Source: Streptomyces sp. NBC_01497
GTDB lineage: Bacteria; Actinomycetota; Actinomycetes; Streptomycetales; Streptomycetaceae
Direction: 5' to 3'
DNA: 64,000 nucleotides
Assembly: GCF_036250695.1 (NCBI RefSeq)
Contig: NZ_CP109427.1
Span: 5,518,001-5,582,000 of the forward strand
Shown: positions 1 to 7,877 of the stretch, one piece after another
How the letters are laid out: the number at the start of each line of letters is the position of its first letter
Position numbering within the stretch: position 1 is the first letter of the stretch
Program-made: the position numbers and the translations under genes
The notes under the pieces: generated by a model
Told to the model about the DNA's origin: nothing
Database searches by the model: none
Seen by the model: only the letters and a program-made list of their open reading frames with translations

Positions 1-1
1 C

Positions 2-334
2 GATCCCCTGGCGCCGCTGGCGGCGAAGGCCCTGCGGGTCCTGGACACGGGCGACGTGAAGGGGTTCCGGGAGCTGCTCGACCCGAGTGTGGAGCTGTCG
101 CGGCACCTGTTCCAGGCGCCCACGCGCTTCTACAAGACGGGTGTGGTCCTCCTCGCCTGGCTGGCCGGGTACCAGGACCACTTCGCGATGGTGGGCCACC
201 AGCAGGCCGCCCGGTCCCTTCCGCATCTCGCGCGCGCCTATGAACTCGCCGACACCCTCGGTCTGTTCCCCGATCCGTCGCGTGCGGCCGAGCGCATGCG
301 CAGCCTCCTGCACGTGTACGGGGTGACGCGGTGA
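2..334 (+). CDS. DUF993 / dihydrodipicolinate-synthase-like TIM-barrel protein (3' part only)
   Basis: Only the last 110 codons lie in the window. The frame is open from base 2 to a TGA at 332-334. The tail carries LSRHLFQAPTRFYKTG and AGYQDHFAMVGHQQ followed by a helical end, which I recognise as the C-terminus of the actinobacterial DUF993 family, often annotated as dihydrodipicolinate-synthase-like. Members of that family sit in sugar or polyol catabolic clusters, but their reaction is not established as far as I know. The stop overlaps the GTG of the next gene (GTGA), so the two are translationally coupled. Family call is from recall of sequence style; the catalytic part is outside the window. 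Confidence 0.65.
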   Translation, partial: DPLAPLAAKALRVLDTGDVKGFRELLDPSVELSRHLFQAPTRFYKTGVVLLAWLAGYQDHFAMVGHQQAARSLPHLARAYELADTLGLFPDPSRAAERMRSLLHVYGVTR

Positions 335-1176
335 GCGAACACGTCGCGGGCGACCTGAGCCGCTTCAGCATCAACCAGATGACCGTCAAACAGCTCTCGC
401 TGCCCCAACTGAGCGACGCGTGCGTGCGGTTCGGTGTGGGGGGCGTGGGCCTGTGGCGCGCGCCCGTCCAGGCGTACGGGGTCGACGCGGCGGCGAAGCT
501 CGTACGCGAAGCGGGCCTGCGCGTCACCACACTGTGCCGGGGCGGCTTCCTCACCGCCGTCGAGCCGGCCGCGCGGGCGGCGGCCCTCGCCGACAACCGG
601 GCCGCCGTCGACGAGTGCGTCGCGCTCGGCACGGACACACTCGTCATGGTCTCGGGCGGGCTGCCGCCGGGAGAGCGCGACCTGGGCGCCGCGCGGGAAC
701 GCGTCGCTGACGCGCTGGGCGAACTCGCCCCGTACGCGGGGGAGCGCGGGGTACGACTGGCGATCGAGCCGCTGCACCCGATGTTCGCGTCCGACCGGTG
801 CGTGGTCTCGACACTCGACCAGGCCCTCGCGCTCGCCGAGCGCTTCCCGGCGGGGCAGGTGGGCGTGGTCGTGGACACCTACCACATCTGGTGGGACGAC
901 CGGGCGCCCGCGGCGGTGGCGCGGGCGGGCGAGGAGGGCAGGATCCACTCGTTCCAACTCGCTGACTGGATCACGCCGTTGCCCGCAGGTGTCCTCAACG
1001 GCCGGGGTCTGATCGGTGACGGTGCGGTGGACCTGCGGCAGTGGCGGGAGCGCGTGGACGCGACCGGCTTCACCGGCCCGATCGAGGTGGAGCTGTTCAA
1101 CGACGACCTGTGGGAACGGGACGGGGAGGACCTCTTGCGTGACGTCGCTGAACGCTACGTACGGCACGCGCTGTAG
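331..1176 (+). CDS. Sugar phosphate isomerase/epimerase family TIM-barrel protein (IolI-like)
   Basis: 281-residue xylose-isomerase-like TIM barrel. Metal-ligand type motifs are visible: LAIEPLHPM (strand-end Glu), VGVVVDTYHIWWDD (Asp and His), IHSFQLADW, and a final PIEVELFND in the position of the IolI VELF motif. Family enzymes isomerise or epimerise keto-sugars, inososes or sugar phosphates with a divalent metal. The GTG start overlaps the stop of the DUF993 gene, so both probably act on the same substrate. The inositol block begins 5.5 kb further on, so an inosose-related role is possible but not shown. A GC-rich hairpin follows the stop. Confidence 0.75.
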   Translation: MSEHVAGDLSRFSINQMTVKQLSLPQLSDACVRFGVGGVGLWRAPVQAYGVDAAAKLVREAGLRVTTLCRGGFLTAVEPAARAAALADNRAAVDECVALGTDTLVMVSGGLPPGERDLGAARERVADALGELAPYAGERGVRLAIEPLHPMFASDRCVVSTLDQALALAERFPAGQVGVVVDTYHIWWDDRAPAAVARAGEEGRIHSFQLADWITPLPAGVLNGRGLIGDGAVDLRQWRERVDATGFTGPIEVELFNDDLWERDGEDLLRDVAERYVRHAL

Positions 1177-1191
1177 CGGTAGACCGGTCGC

Positions 1192-1211
1192 CCGGGGCCC
1201 TGCGGCCCCGG
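1192..1211 (+). terminator. GC hairpin after the isomerase gene
   Basis: Perfect 8-bp inverted repeat CCGGGGCC / GGCCCCGG with a 4-nt CTGC loop, 15 nt after the isomerase stop. There is no T-tract, which is usual for streptomycete terminators. Confidence 0.45.
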
Positions 1212-1375
1212 CGCCCCGGTCGCCCTGACGCGCCGGTCGCGGGTCGGTGACGCGGTGGGGCCCGCGCCGTTCATGCGCCGGGCCGCTCGCCGTGGGCCCC
1301 GGCCCGGAGCGCCGTGGGCCGCGATCACCCGAGCGGGTGGCCGAGTTGTACACACGAGCGGCGGCCCGCTCCGGG

Positions 1376-1384
1376 TTGTCCACA
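1376..1384 (+). promoter_or_regulatory. DnaA-box-like nonamer upstream of recD2
   Basis: TTGTCCACA, the form of DnaA box preferred in Streptomyces, lies 42 nt before the recD2 start. A one-mismatch copy (TTGTACACA) occurs about 30 nt upstream. Two more exact copies lie at 50000-50049 before the ssb gene. Nine-base matches can be chance, so the functional claim is weak. Confidence 0.3.
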
Positions 1385-1425
1385 GGCCCGGGCCGGGTGC
1401 CGCCCGCGGGGGATACCGTCGGGGC

Positions 1426-3684
1426 ATGTCCAGCCGCACGCCTGCGCAGGCCCCGGGATCCCGCTCCCTCGCCGTACTCGAAGCCGTCCTCGAACGGATC
1501 ACGTACGCCAACGAGGAGAGCGGATACACGGTCGCGCGCGTCGACACCGGACGCGGGGGCGACCTGCTGACGGTCGTCGGGGCGCTGCTCGGCGCACAGC
1601 CGGGCGAGTCGCTGCGCATGGAGGGCCACTGGGGCTCCCACCCGCAGTACGGCAAGCAGTTCACGGTCGACAACTACCGGGTCACCCTGCCCGCGACGAT
1701 CCAGGGCATCCGCCGCTACCTGGGATCGGGTCTCGTCAAGGGCATCGGGCCCGTCTTCGCCGACCGCATCGTCACCCACTTCGGGCTCGACACCCTGGAC
1801 ATCATCGAGCAGGAGCCCGGCCGGCTGATCGAGGTGCCGGGGCTCGGCCCCAAGCGGACCGGGAAGATCACGGCCGCCTGGGAGGAGCAGAAGGCCATCA
1901 AGGAGGTCATGGTCTTCCTCCAGGGCGTCGGCGTCTCCACCTCGATCGCCGTCCGCATCTACAAGAAGTACGGGGACGCGTCGATCTCCGTCGTCCGGCA
2001 CGAGCCGTACCGGCTCGCGGCCGACGTGTGGGGCATCGGCTTCCTCACCGCGGACAGGATCGCCCAGTCCGTGGGCATCCCGCACGACAGCCCCGAGCGC
2101 GTCAAGGCCGGTCTGCAGTACGCGCTGTCGCAGTCCACCGACCAGGGGCACTGCTTCCTGCCCGAGGACCAGCTGATCGCCGACGGGGTCAAGCTCCTGC
2201 AGGTCGACACGGGCCTGGTCATCGAGTGTCTCGCCGAACTCGCCGCCGACGACGAGGGGGTCGTGCGGGAGCGGGTGCCGGGGCCTGACGGGGACGAGAT
2301 CACGGCGGTGTACCTCGTCCCCTTCCACCGCGCCGAGCTGTCCCTCGCGGGCCGGCTGCGCCGCCTGCTGCGCGCGGAGGAGGACCGGATGCCCGCCTTC
2401 CGGGACGTCGCGTGGGACAGGGCCCTGCAGTGGCTCGCCGGGCGTACGGGAGCCTCGCTGGCGCCCGAGCAGGAGCAGGCGGTGCGGCTCGCGCTGACCG
2501 AGAAGGTCGCCGTGCTGACCGGCGGCCCCGGCTGCGGCAAGTCCTTCACGGTCCGCTCGATCGTCGAGCTGGCACGGGCGAAGAAGGCCACGGTGGTGCT
2601 CGCCGCACCGACCGGGCGCGCGGCGAAGCGGCTCGCCGAGCTGACCGGCGCGGAGGCCTCCACCGTGCACCGGCTGCTGGAGCTCAAGCCGGGCGGCGAC
2701 GCGGCGTACGACGCGGACCGCCCGCTCGACGCCGACCTGGTCGTGGTGGACGAGGCGTCGATGCTGGACCTCCTGCTGGCGAACAAACTGGTCAAGGCCG
2801 TCCCGCCGGGCGCCCACCTGCTCCTCGTCGGGGACGTGGACCAACTACCTTCCGTGGGCGCGGGCGAGGTCCTGCGCGACCTCCTTGCGCAGGACGGTCC
2901 TGTGCCCCGCGTCCGGCTCACGCGGATCTTCCGGCAGGCCCAGAAGTCGGGGGTGGTCACCAACGCCCACCGGATCAACGAGGGCGTCCCGCCCCTGACC
3001 CGCGGCCTCAGCGACTTCTTCCTCTTCGTCGCGGAGGAGACGGAGGACGCCGGGCGCCTCACGGTGGATGTGGCGGCGCGCCGGATCCCCGAGAAGTTCG
3101 GGCTCGACCCGCGCCGGGACGTCCAGGTGCTGGCGCCCATGCACCGCGGGCCGGCCGGCGCCGGCGTGCTCAACGGCCTGCTTCAGCAGGCCATCACCCC
3201 GGCGCGCCCCGACCTGCCGGAGAAGCGGATCGGCGGCCGGGTCTTCCGGGTGGGCGACAAGGTCACCCAGATCAGGAACAACTACGAGAAGGGGGAGAAC
3301 GGAGTCTTCAACGGCACGGTCGGCGTGGTCACGGCCATCAGCCAGGAGGACCAGCGGCTGACCGTGGTGACCGACGAGGACGAGGAGGTGCCGTACGACT
3401 TCGACGAGCTGGACGAGCTGTCCCACGCGTACGCCGTCACGATCCACCGCTCGCAGGGCAGCGAGTACCCGGCCGTGGTCGTCCCCGTCACCAGGAGCGC
3501 CTGGATGATGCTCCAGCGCAATCTCCTCTATACGGCGATCACGCGCGCGAAGAGGCTGGTCGTCCTCGTGGGCTCCCCACAGGCGTTGGCCCAGGCCGTA
3601 CGGTCCGTGTCGGCCGGCCGCAGGTTCACGGCGCTCGATCACCGACTCGGCGCTCGGGCCGTCGGGGTAGGAAACATCACGTAG
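1426..3684 (+). CDS. recD2: RecD2-type SF1B ATP-dependent DNA helicase
   Basis: 752 residues from the ATG at 1426. The frame is open further back to a GTG at 1255, but family members begin near this Met. The N-terminal OB-like and helix-hairpin-helix region (about residues 15-200, e.g. GLGPKRTGKI) is the feature that separates RecD2 from RecBCD RecD. Walker A GGPGCGKS starts at residue 366, the Walker B-like VVDEASM near 440, and the UvrD-like C-terminal motif IHRSQGSEYPAVV near 672. RecD2 proteins unwind DNA 5' to 3' and help DNA repair and fork maintenance outside RecBCD. The gene has no close operon partner; citrate synthase follows after a palindromic leader. Confidence 0.9.
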   Translation: MSSRTPAQAPGSRSLAVLEAVLERITYANEESGYTVARVDTGRGGDLLTVVGALLGAQPGESLRMEGHWGSHPQYGKQFTVDNYRVTLPATIQGIRRYLGSGLVKGIGPVFADRIVTHFGLDTLDIIEQEPGRLIEVPGLGPKRTGKITAAWEEQKAIKEVMVFLQGVGVSTSIAVRIYKKYGDASISVVRHEPYRLAADVWGIGFLTADRIAQSVGIPHDSPERVKAGLQYALSQSTDQGHCFLPEDQLIADGVKLLQVDTGLVIECLAELAADDEGVVRERVPGPDGDEITAVYLVPFHRAELSLAGRLRRLLRAEEDRMPAFRDVAWDRALQWLAGRTGASLAPEQEQAVRLALTEKVAVLTGGPGCGKSFTVRSIVELARAKKATVVLAAPTGRAAKRLAELTGAEASTVHRLLELKPGGDAAYDADRPLDADLVVVDEASMLDLLLANKLVKAVPPGAHLLLVGDVDQLPSVGAGEVLRDLLAQDGPVPRVRLTRIFRQAQKSGVVTNAHRINEGVPPLTRGLSDFFLFVAEETEDAGRLTVDVAARRIPEKFGLDPRRDVQVLAPMHRGPAGAGVLNGLLQQAITPARPDLPEKRIGGRVFRVGDKVTQIRNNYEKGENGVFNGTVGVVTAISQEDQRLTVVTDEDEEVPYDFDELDELSHAYAVTIHRSQGSEYPAVVVPVTRSAWMMLQRNLLYTAITRAKRLVVLVGSPQALAQAVRSVSAGRRFTALDHRLGARAVGVGNIT

Positions 3685-3723
3685 GACTTCCAGAACCAGG
3701 GCGAAGGGGGCAGGATGAGCAAG

Positions 3724-3746
3724 TTGGCGGCACTGAGTGCCGCCAA
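3724..3746. promoter_or_regulatory. Perfect 11-bp inverted repeat between recD2 and citrate synthase
   Basis: TTGGCGGCACT and AGTGCCGCCAA flank a single G, giving a near-continuous 23-bp dyad 40 nt after recD2 and about 105 nt before the citrate synthase start. A 1-nt centre is too tight for an RNA loop without opening the stem, so a repressor operator for citrate synthase is as likely as a recD2 terminator. A 28-codon frame (ATG 3715 to TAG 3801) preceded by a purine-rich AGGGGG runs through it. Its codon usage (AAT, CGA, CTT) is unlike local genes, so it is not called. Confidence 0.5.
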
Positions 3747-3850
3747 TAAGCCCAATGGTCGACCCCGAGTGCACCTTCCTGCGCCAAATGGGGGATGGTA
3801 GAGACATCAGGGCACCTCGAAGAAGAGGCACTACGTCGGTGAGGGATGAC

Positions 3851-5152
<1,302 letters not shown>

Positions 5153-5237
5153 CCGGACGCCCGCCGACCGTGAGGCCCTGAGGGTCTCGCGGTCCGGGCG
5201 CGCCGCCCCGATACCGGGCGGCGGTACGGGAGAAGCG

Positions 5238-5288
5238 AAAAGCGCCCCGCCACCGATCCCCCCACGGGTCGGTAGGCGGGGCGCTTTC
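5238..5288 (+). terminator. Strong terminator after citrate synthase
   Basis: AAAGCGCCCCGCC (from 5239) pairs with GGCGGGGCGCTTT (to 5287) in a 13-bp perfect stem. The intervening bases include ACCGA and TCGGT, which extend the pairing. It starts about 85 nt after the stop. Confidence 0.85.
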
Positions 5289-5429
5289 CATATCCCCGGA
5301 GCGGATTCCCCCCACGGGATCCGGGCCGGGCGTATGCCGTAACCACCTGCGGTCACGTGGTGCGGTTCGACCGGGGTACGTACGGGAGGGCCGCTCAAGC
5401 TCCCCGGTGCACGTGCCCCGGCCAATCGC

Positions 5430-5482
5430 TTGCCCGAGATGTCCCCCAAGACATCTCGCGAACGTCCCCCAAGACGTTCTCT
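5430..5482. ncRNA. Candidate small structured RNA: two adjacent hairpins with identical C-rich loops (6C-like)
   Basis: Two consecutive hairpins share the core GTCCCCCAAGAC but have different, compensating stems. The first is CGAGAT / ATCTCG (5435-5458), the second GAAC / GTTC (5460-5479). Identical loops on covarying stems point to a conserved RNA fold rather than a protein operator. The design resembles the actinobacterial 6C RNA class, defined by two stem-loops with runs of C in the loops, although these loops have five C rather than six. Strand is unresolved because the stems are symmetric; the C-rich loop is on the plus strand. There is no protein frame here. Not checked against a covariance model. 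Confidence 0.45.
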
Positions 5483-5533
5483 GGCATCGTCCTCTATGAC
5501 ACACGAGCTGCTCTGATGGTTACCCATAAATCT

Positions 5534-5581
5534 ATGTGATCTAGGTCTCCATGTGAAGGACTCGTGCCCCATGTGAAGGAC
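5534..5581. repeat. Short direct repeats in an AT-richer patch
   Basis: ATGTGA occurs at 5534, 5551 and 5571. The last two are part of a 13-bp direct repeat, CCATGTGAAGGAC, at 5549 and 5569 (20-nt period). The patch from 5515 to 5560 is clearly lower in GC than its surroundings. It could be a regulator-binding region for the adjacent structured element. No gene is assigned. Confidence 0.4.
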
Positions 5582-5647
5582 ACGCAACGGCAAAGACCTG
5601 GTCAGGTGCCCTGGTGGGAGCGGCGGCGGGGTCGTCGCGGAAGACTC

Positions 5648-5693
5648 CGAGGCCCACTCCGAGAGGCCCGTGGGCCCATCGGAGCGGGCCTCG
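5648..5693 (-). terminator. Nested hairpin ending the copper chaperone transcript
   Basis: CGAGGCCC pairs with GGGCCTCG, with inner pairs CTCCGA/TCGGAG and GGCCC/GGGCC, forming one long interrupted stem. It begins 8 nt beyond the copZ stop on the minus strand. Confidence 0.7.
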
Positions 5694-5700
5694 CTCCGCG

Positions 5701-5919
5701 TCAGGCCTGTCCGGCGAGCTCGTATCCGGCCTCGTCCACGGCGGCGCGCACGGCCGTCTCGTCCAGGGGGTTCTGGGAGGTCACCGTCACCGTGCCGGTG
5801 TCGGCCGTCGCCTGGACGGAGACGACGCCGTCGATGCCGGAGATCTCACCGGCCACGGCGCCCTCGCAGTGGCCGCAGCTCATGCCCGTGACCTGGTACA
5901 CGGTGGTGACGTTGCTCAT
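5701..5919 (-). CDS. copZ: Copper chaperone, heavy-metal-associated domain protein
   Basis: 72-residue single HMA domain. The metal-binding loop GMSCGHC has Cys15 and Cys18, and the rest fits the beta-alpha-beta-beta-alpha-beta fold. CopZ proteins bind Cu(I) in the cytosol and hand it to CopA P-type ATPases or to the CsoR repressor. Start ATG 5919 is preceded by an AAGGAGGA-type ribosome site. A CsoR-type operator sits 43-58 nt upstream, supporting copper-inducible expression. No CopA or CsoR gene is adjacent; copZ appears monocistronic with its own terminator. Confidence 0.93.
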   Translation of the reverse strand: MSNVTTVYQVTGMSCGHCEGAVAGEISGIDGVVSVQATADTGTVTVTSQNPLDETAVRAAVDEAGYELAGQA

Positions 5920-5962
5920 GGCGTCCTCCTTGACGAACGGGGTGGCACAACGCCGTCCATCG

Positions 5963-5977
5963 TACCCCTAGGGGGTA
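5963..5977. promoter_or_regulatory. CsoR-type copper operator
   Basis: TACCCCTAGGGGGTA, a near-perfect dyad, matches the pattern known for Streptomyces CsoR operators (TACCCC...GGGGTA). It lies just upstream of copZ on the copZ promoter side. Confidence 0.8.
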
Positions 5978-6056
5978 TGGGCGAGCCGGTGGCGGGGTGC
6001 CCTCATGAGGCCGCGGGGCCGGCGTGGGTGAGGCGGCCGCCGCGGGCTCGGGCCGC

Positions 6057-6254
6057 TCAGGTGCGACGGCCCCGGTTGCCGGGACGGCTCGTGACCCAGG
6101 CGCGGATCGTGTCCGCGAACCAGTAGGGCTTGCCGTTCTCGACGTGGTCGGGCGGCGGGAGCAGTCCGTGCTTGCGGTACGAGCGGACGGTGTCCGGTTG
6201 GACGCGGATGTGTGCGGCGATCTCCTTGTAGGACCAGAGCCTGGTGTCGGTCAT
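6057..6254 (-). CDS. Small winged-HTH (MerR/excisionase-like) DNA-binding protein
   Basis: 65 residues, essentially one DNA-binding domain. WSYKEIAAHIRVQPDTVRSY is the helix-turn-helix and PYWFADTIRAWVTSRPGNRG is the wing and basic tail. This architecture is shared with AlpA/Xis-like proteins and the small BldC-like regulators of actinobacteria. It probably binds DNA as an oligomer; the target is unknown. ATG 6254 has AGGAAGG about 10 nt upstream. No integrase or phage gene is nearby, so a chromosomal regulator is likelier than an excisionase. Confidence 0.75.
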   Translation of the reverse strand: MTDTRLWSYKEIAAHIRVQPDTVRSYRKHGLLPPPDHVENGKPYWFADTIRAWVTSRPGNRGRRT

Positions 6255-6745
6255 ATGGGTCCGCGCCTTCCTGTGCGCATCGCAGCGCCGGTCCTGACGG
6301 CCGACGGGGGGTCTGCGGCGCGATCGGCCGGCTGATCACCGAGCCTGTGCCCATTCACGTACGGAGCGTGACGGGGTGTCGATGCCTGTCGCCCGCCTGT
6401 TGCCCGAAACCCGCGTAACCGAGATATCCGTGACCAATAGTCAACTTTTTTGACAGAAACGGTTCTGTGCGGTGGAATACGACGGACGTCAACTCTTGCG
6501 ACAAAAAGGCAGTCGTTGTAGTGAAGCGGTCCGGCGTGGGCTGACGGCGCCGAGGGACAAGGGGAGACGCACAGGGGCGACGGTGAAGCGCCAGAACGGC
6601 GCGCGACGGCACGGCTGCGGCACGAGGGCGCGAGGGCGTCGGCCCGAGGCGGCGGGGACACCGGGAAGGCCCCGCCCGGGCGAGGGGAGAGGGGAGGAGG
6701 CGGAGTCGGGGTGGAGGAGAAAAGGGCGGCCGGCGGCGCCGGCGC
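6255..6745. other. Intergenic region with AT-rich promoter-like island
   Basis: About 490 bp with no convincing gene. From 6415 to 6530 GC drops sharply and sigma70-like hexamers occur. On the plus strand, TTGACA (6450) is followed after 17 nt by TGGAAT, and TTGCGA (about 6495) after 17 nt by TAGTGA. On the minus strand two TTGAC elements point toward the HTH gene. GTCAA/TTGAC arms flank a T-run at 6440-6454. No plus-strand ORF with local codon bias follows, so plus-strand transcripts would be non-coding or these matches are chance. Confidence 0.35.
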
Positions 6746-7690
6746 TCAGACCCCGCAGCCGCGCAGGAAGCGGCGCGTGCGGCGCGCGATCGGCAGCGGG
6801 CGGTCCGGCTCGCACGGGTACATGTCCTGCTCGACGATCGCGAAGAGATCCACCCCGAGCCTGCCCGCCGCCGCGAGCACCGGCTCCAGCGCGGGCACTC
6901 CGGTCGGCGGTTCGCACATGACCCCGCGCGCCACGGCCGGCCCGAAGGGCAGCTCCCGCGCCATCACGTCCGCCAGTACGCGCGGGTCCACCTGCTTCAG
7001 GTGCAGGTAGCCGATGCGCTCGCCGTACGTCTCGATCAGCTCGACACTGTCGCCGCCGCAGTAGGCGTAGTGCCCGGTGTCGAGGCAGAGCGACACGGCG
7101 GCCGGGTCCGTGGCGTCCAGGAAACGCGTCACGTTGCGCGCGGTGTCGATGTGGGTGTCCGCGTGCGGGTGGACGACGATCCGCAGGCCGTAGCGCTCCC
7201 GCACCTCGCGGCCCAGACGCTCCGTCAGGGACGTCAGGTCGCGCCACTGCGCCGCCGTCAGGGTGCGGTCCTCCCGTACCTCGCCCGTCTTGTCGTCCCG
7301 CCAGAACGCGGGGATGACGACCAGGTGCTCCGCTCCGGTCGCCCGGGTCAGCTCGGCGATGGCGGCCACATGCTCCCAGGTCGCGTCCCACACGGCCGGG
7401 CCGTGGTGCAGCCCCGTGAAGACGGTGCCCGCCGACACCCGCAGGCCGCGCCGCGCCGTCTCGTCCATCAGGCGGCCGGGATCGCTGGGCAGATAGCCGT
7501 ACGGTCCGAGTTCGATCCACTCGTAACCGGCCTCCGCGACCTCGTCGAGGAAGCGCTCCCAGGGAACCTGCCGGGGGTCGTCGGGGAACCACACCCCCCA
7601 CGAGTCGGGGGCCGAACCGACCCGGATGCGCGGTGACGACGACGGCGACGGCGATGGCGACGACGGAGACGAGGGCGCTGAGAAGGCCAT
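6746..7690 (-). CDS. Sugar phosphate isomerase/epimerase, IolE/inosose-dehydratase-like
   Basis: 314-residue TIM barrel of the xylose-isomerase-like superfamily. VGSAPDSWGVW opens the barrel. Later motifs include GYEWIELGPYGYLP, VVHPHADTHID, CLDTGHYAYCGGD (metal Asp and His), IGYLHLKQVD and FAIVEQDMY (final Glu). Divergence from iolC across a shared promoter points to inositol breakdown, most likely dehydration or isomerisation of 2-keto-myo-inositol (IolE or IolI role). The first ~20 residues are a Ser-Pro run encoded by a GAC/GGC microsatellite, so the true start may be nearer residue 20. Which iol step it performs cannot be settled from sequence alone. Confidence 0.75.
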   Translation of the reverse strand: MAFSAPSSPSSPSPSPSSSPRIRVGSAPDSWGVWFPDDPRQVPWERFLDEVAEAGYEWIELGPYGYLPSDPGRLMDETARRGLRVSAGTVFTGLHHGPAVWDATWEHVAAIAELTRATGAEHLVVIPAFWRDDKTGEVREDRTLTAAQWRDLTSLTERLGREVRERYGLRIVVHPHADTHIDTARNVTRFLDATDPAAVSLCLDTGHYAYCGGDSVELIETYGERIGYLHLKQVDPRVLADVMARELPFGPAVARGVMCEPPTGVPALEPVLAAAGRLGVDLFAIVEQDMYPCEPDRPLPIARRTRRFLRGCGV

Positions 7691-7721
7691 GGCGGCCAGC
7701 TTTCCGGCCGTCCGGAAGCGG

Positions 7722-7785
7722 TGTCAAGACAACGTCCGAATGTCAGGACATAGCGTTGACAGGTCTTCACGCGGCGCAGTAGACA
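7722..7785. promoter_or_regulatory. Divergent inositol promoter with tandem TGTCNNGACA palindromes
   Basis: TGTCAAGACA (7722-7731) and TGTCAGGACA (7741-7750) are dyads 19 nt apart. Immediately after, TTGACA (7756) and TAGACA (7780) form a plausible -35/-10 pair (18-nt spacer) for iolC. The dyads closely resemble the KGWCHTRACA motif I recall for the GntR-family inositol repressor IolR of Corynebacterium, differing at one position. An IolR-type repressor of both divergent genes is inferred; no such gene is in the window. Confidence 0.55.
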
Positions 7786-7877
7786 GGTGCCGACCTCCGC
7801 GAGGAGGGTCGGCGTGCTGCGCCGCGGGTGAGGCGCGGGCGCGAGGCAGGTCCGAGAGAGGCGGAGGGACAAGACCC

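Noticed and set aside
238..2844. 868-codon open frame on the minus strand opposite the isomerase and recD2 genes
   Set aside because: Composition is Arg/Gly/Asp/Val repeats typical of antisense to GC3-rich genes, with no motifs. The plus-strand helicase is unmistakable.
3737..3850. N-terminal extension of citrate synthase
   Set aside because: Codons in this stretch (CCA, ATT, AAA-type) are unlike the gene and homologues start near GTG 3851.
6057..6254. Excisionase of a mobile element
   Set aside because: The HTH resembles Xis/AlpA proteins, but no integrase, att repeats or other mobile genes are present.
6472..6921. 149-codon plus-strand frame downstream of the AT-rich promoter-like island
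   Set aside because: Arg/Gly/Ala-rich without a ribosome site, and it runs antisense into the IolE/IolI-like gene.
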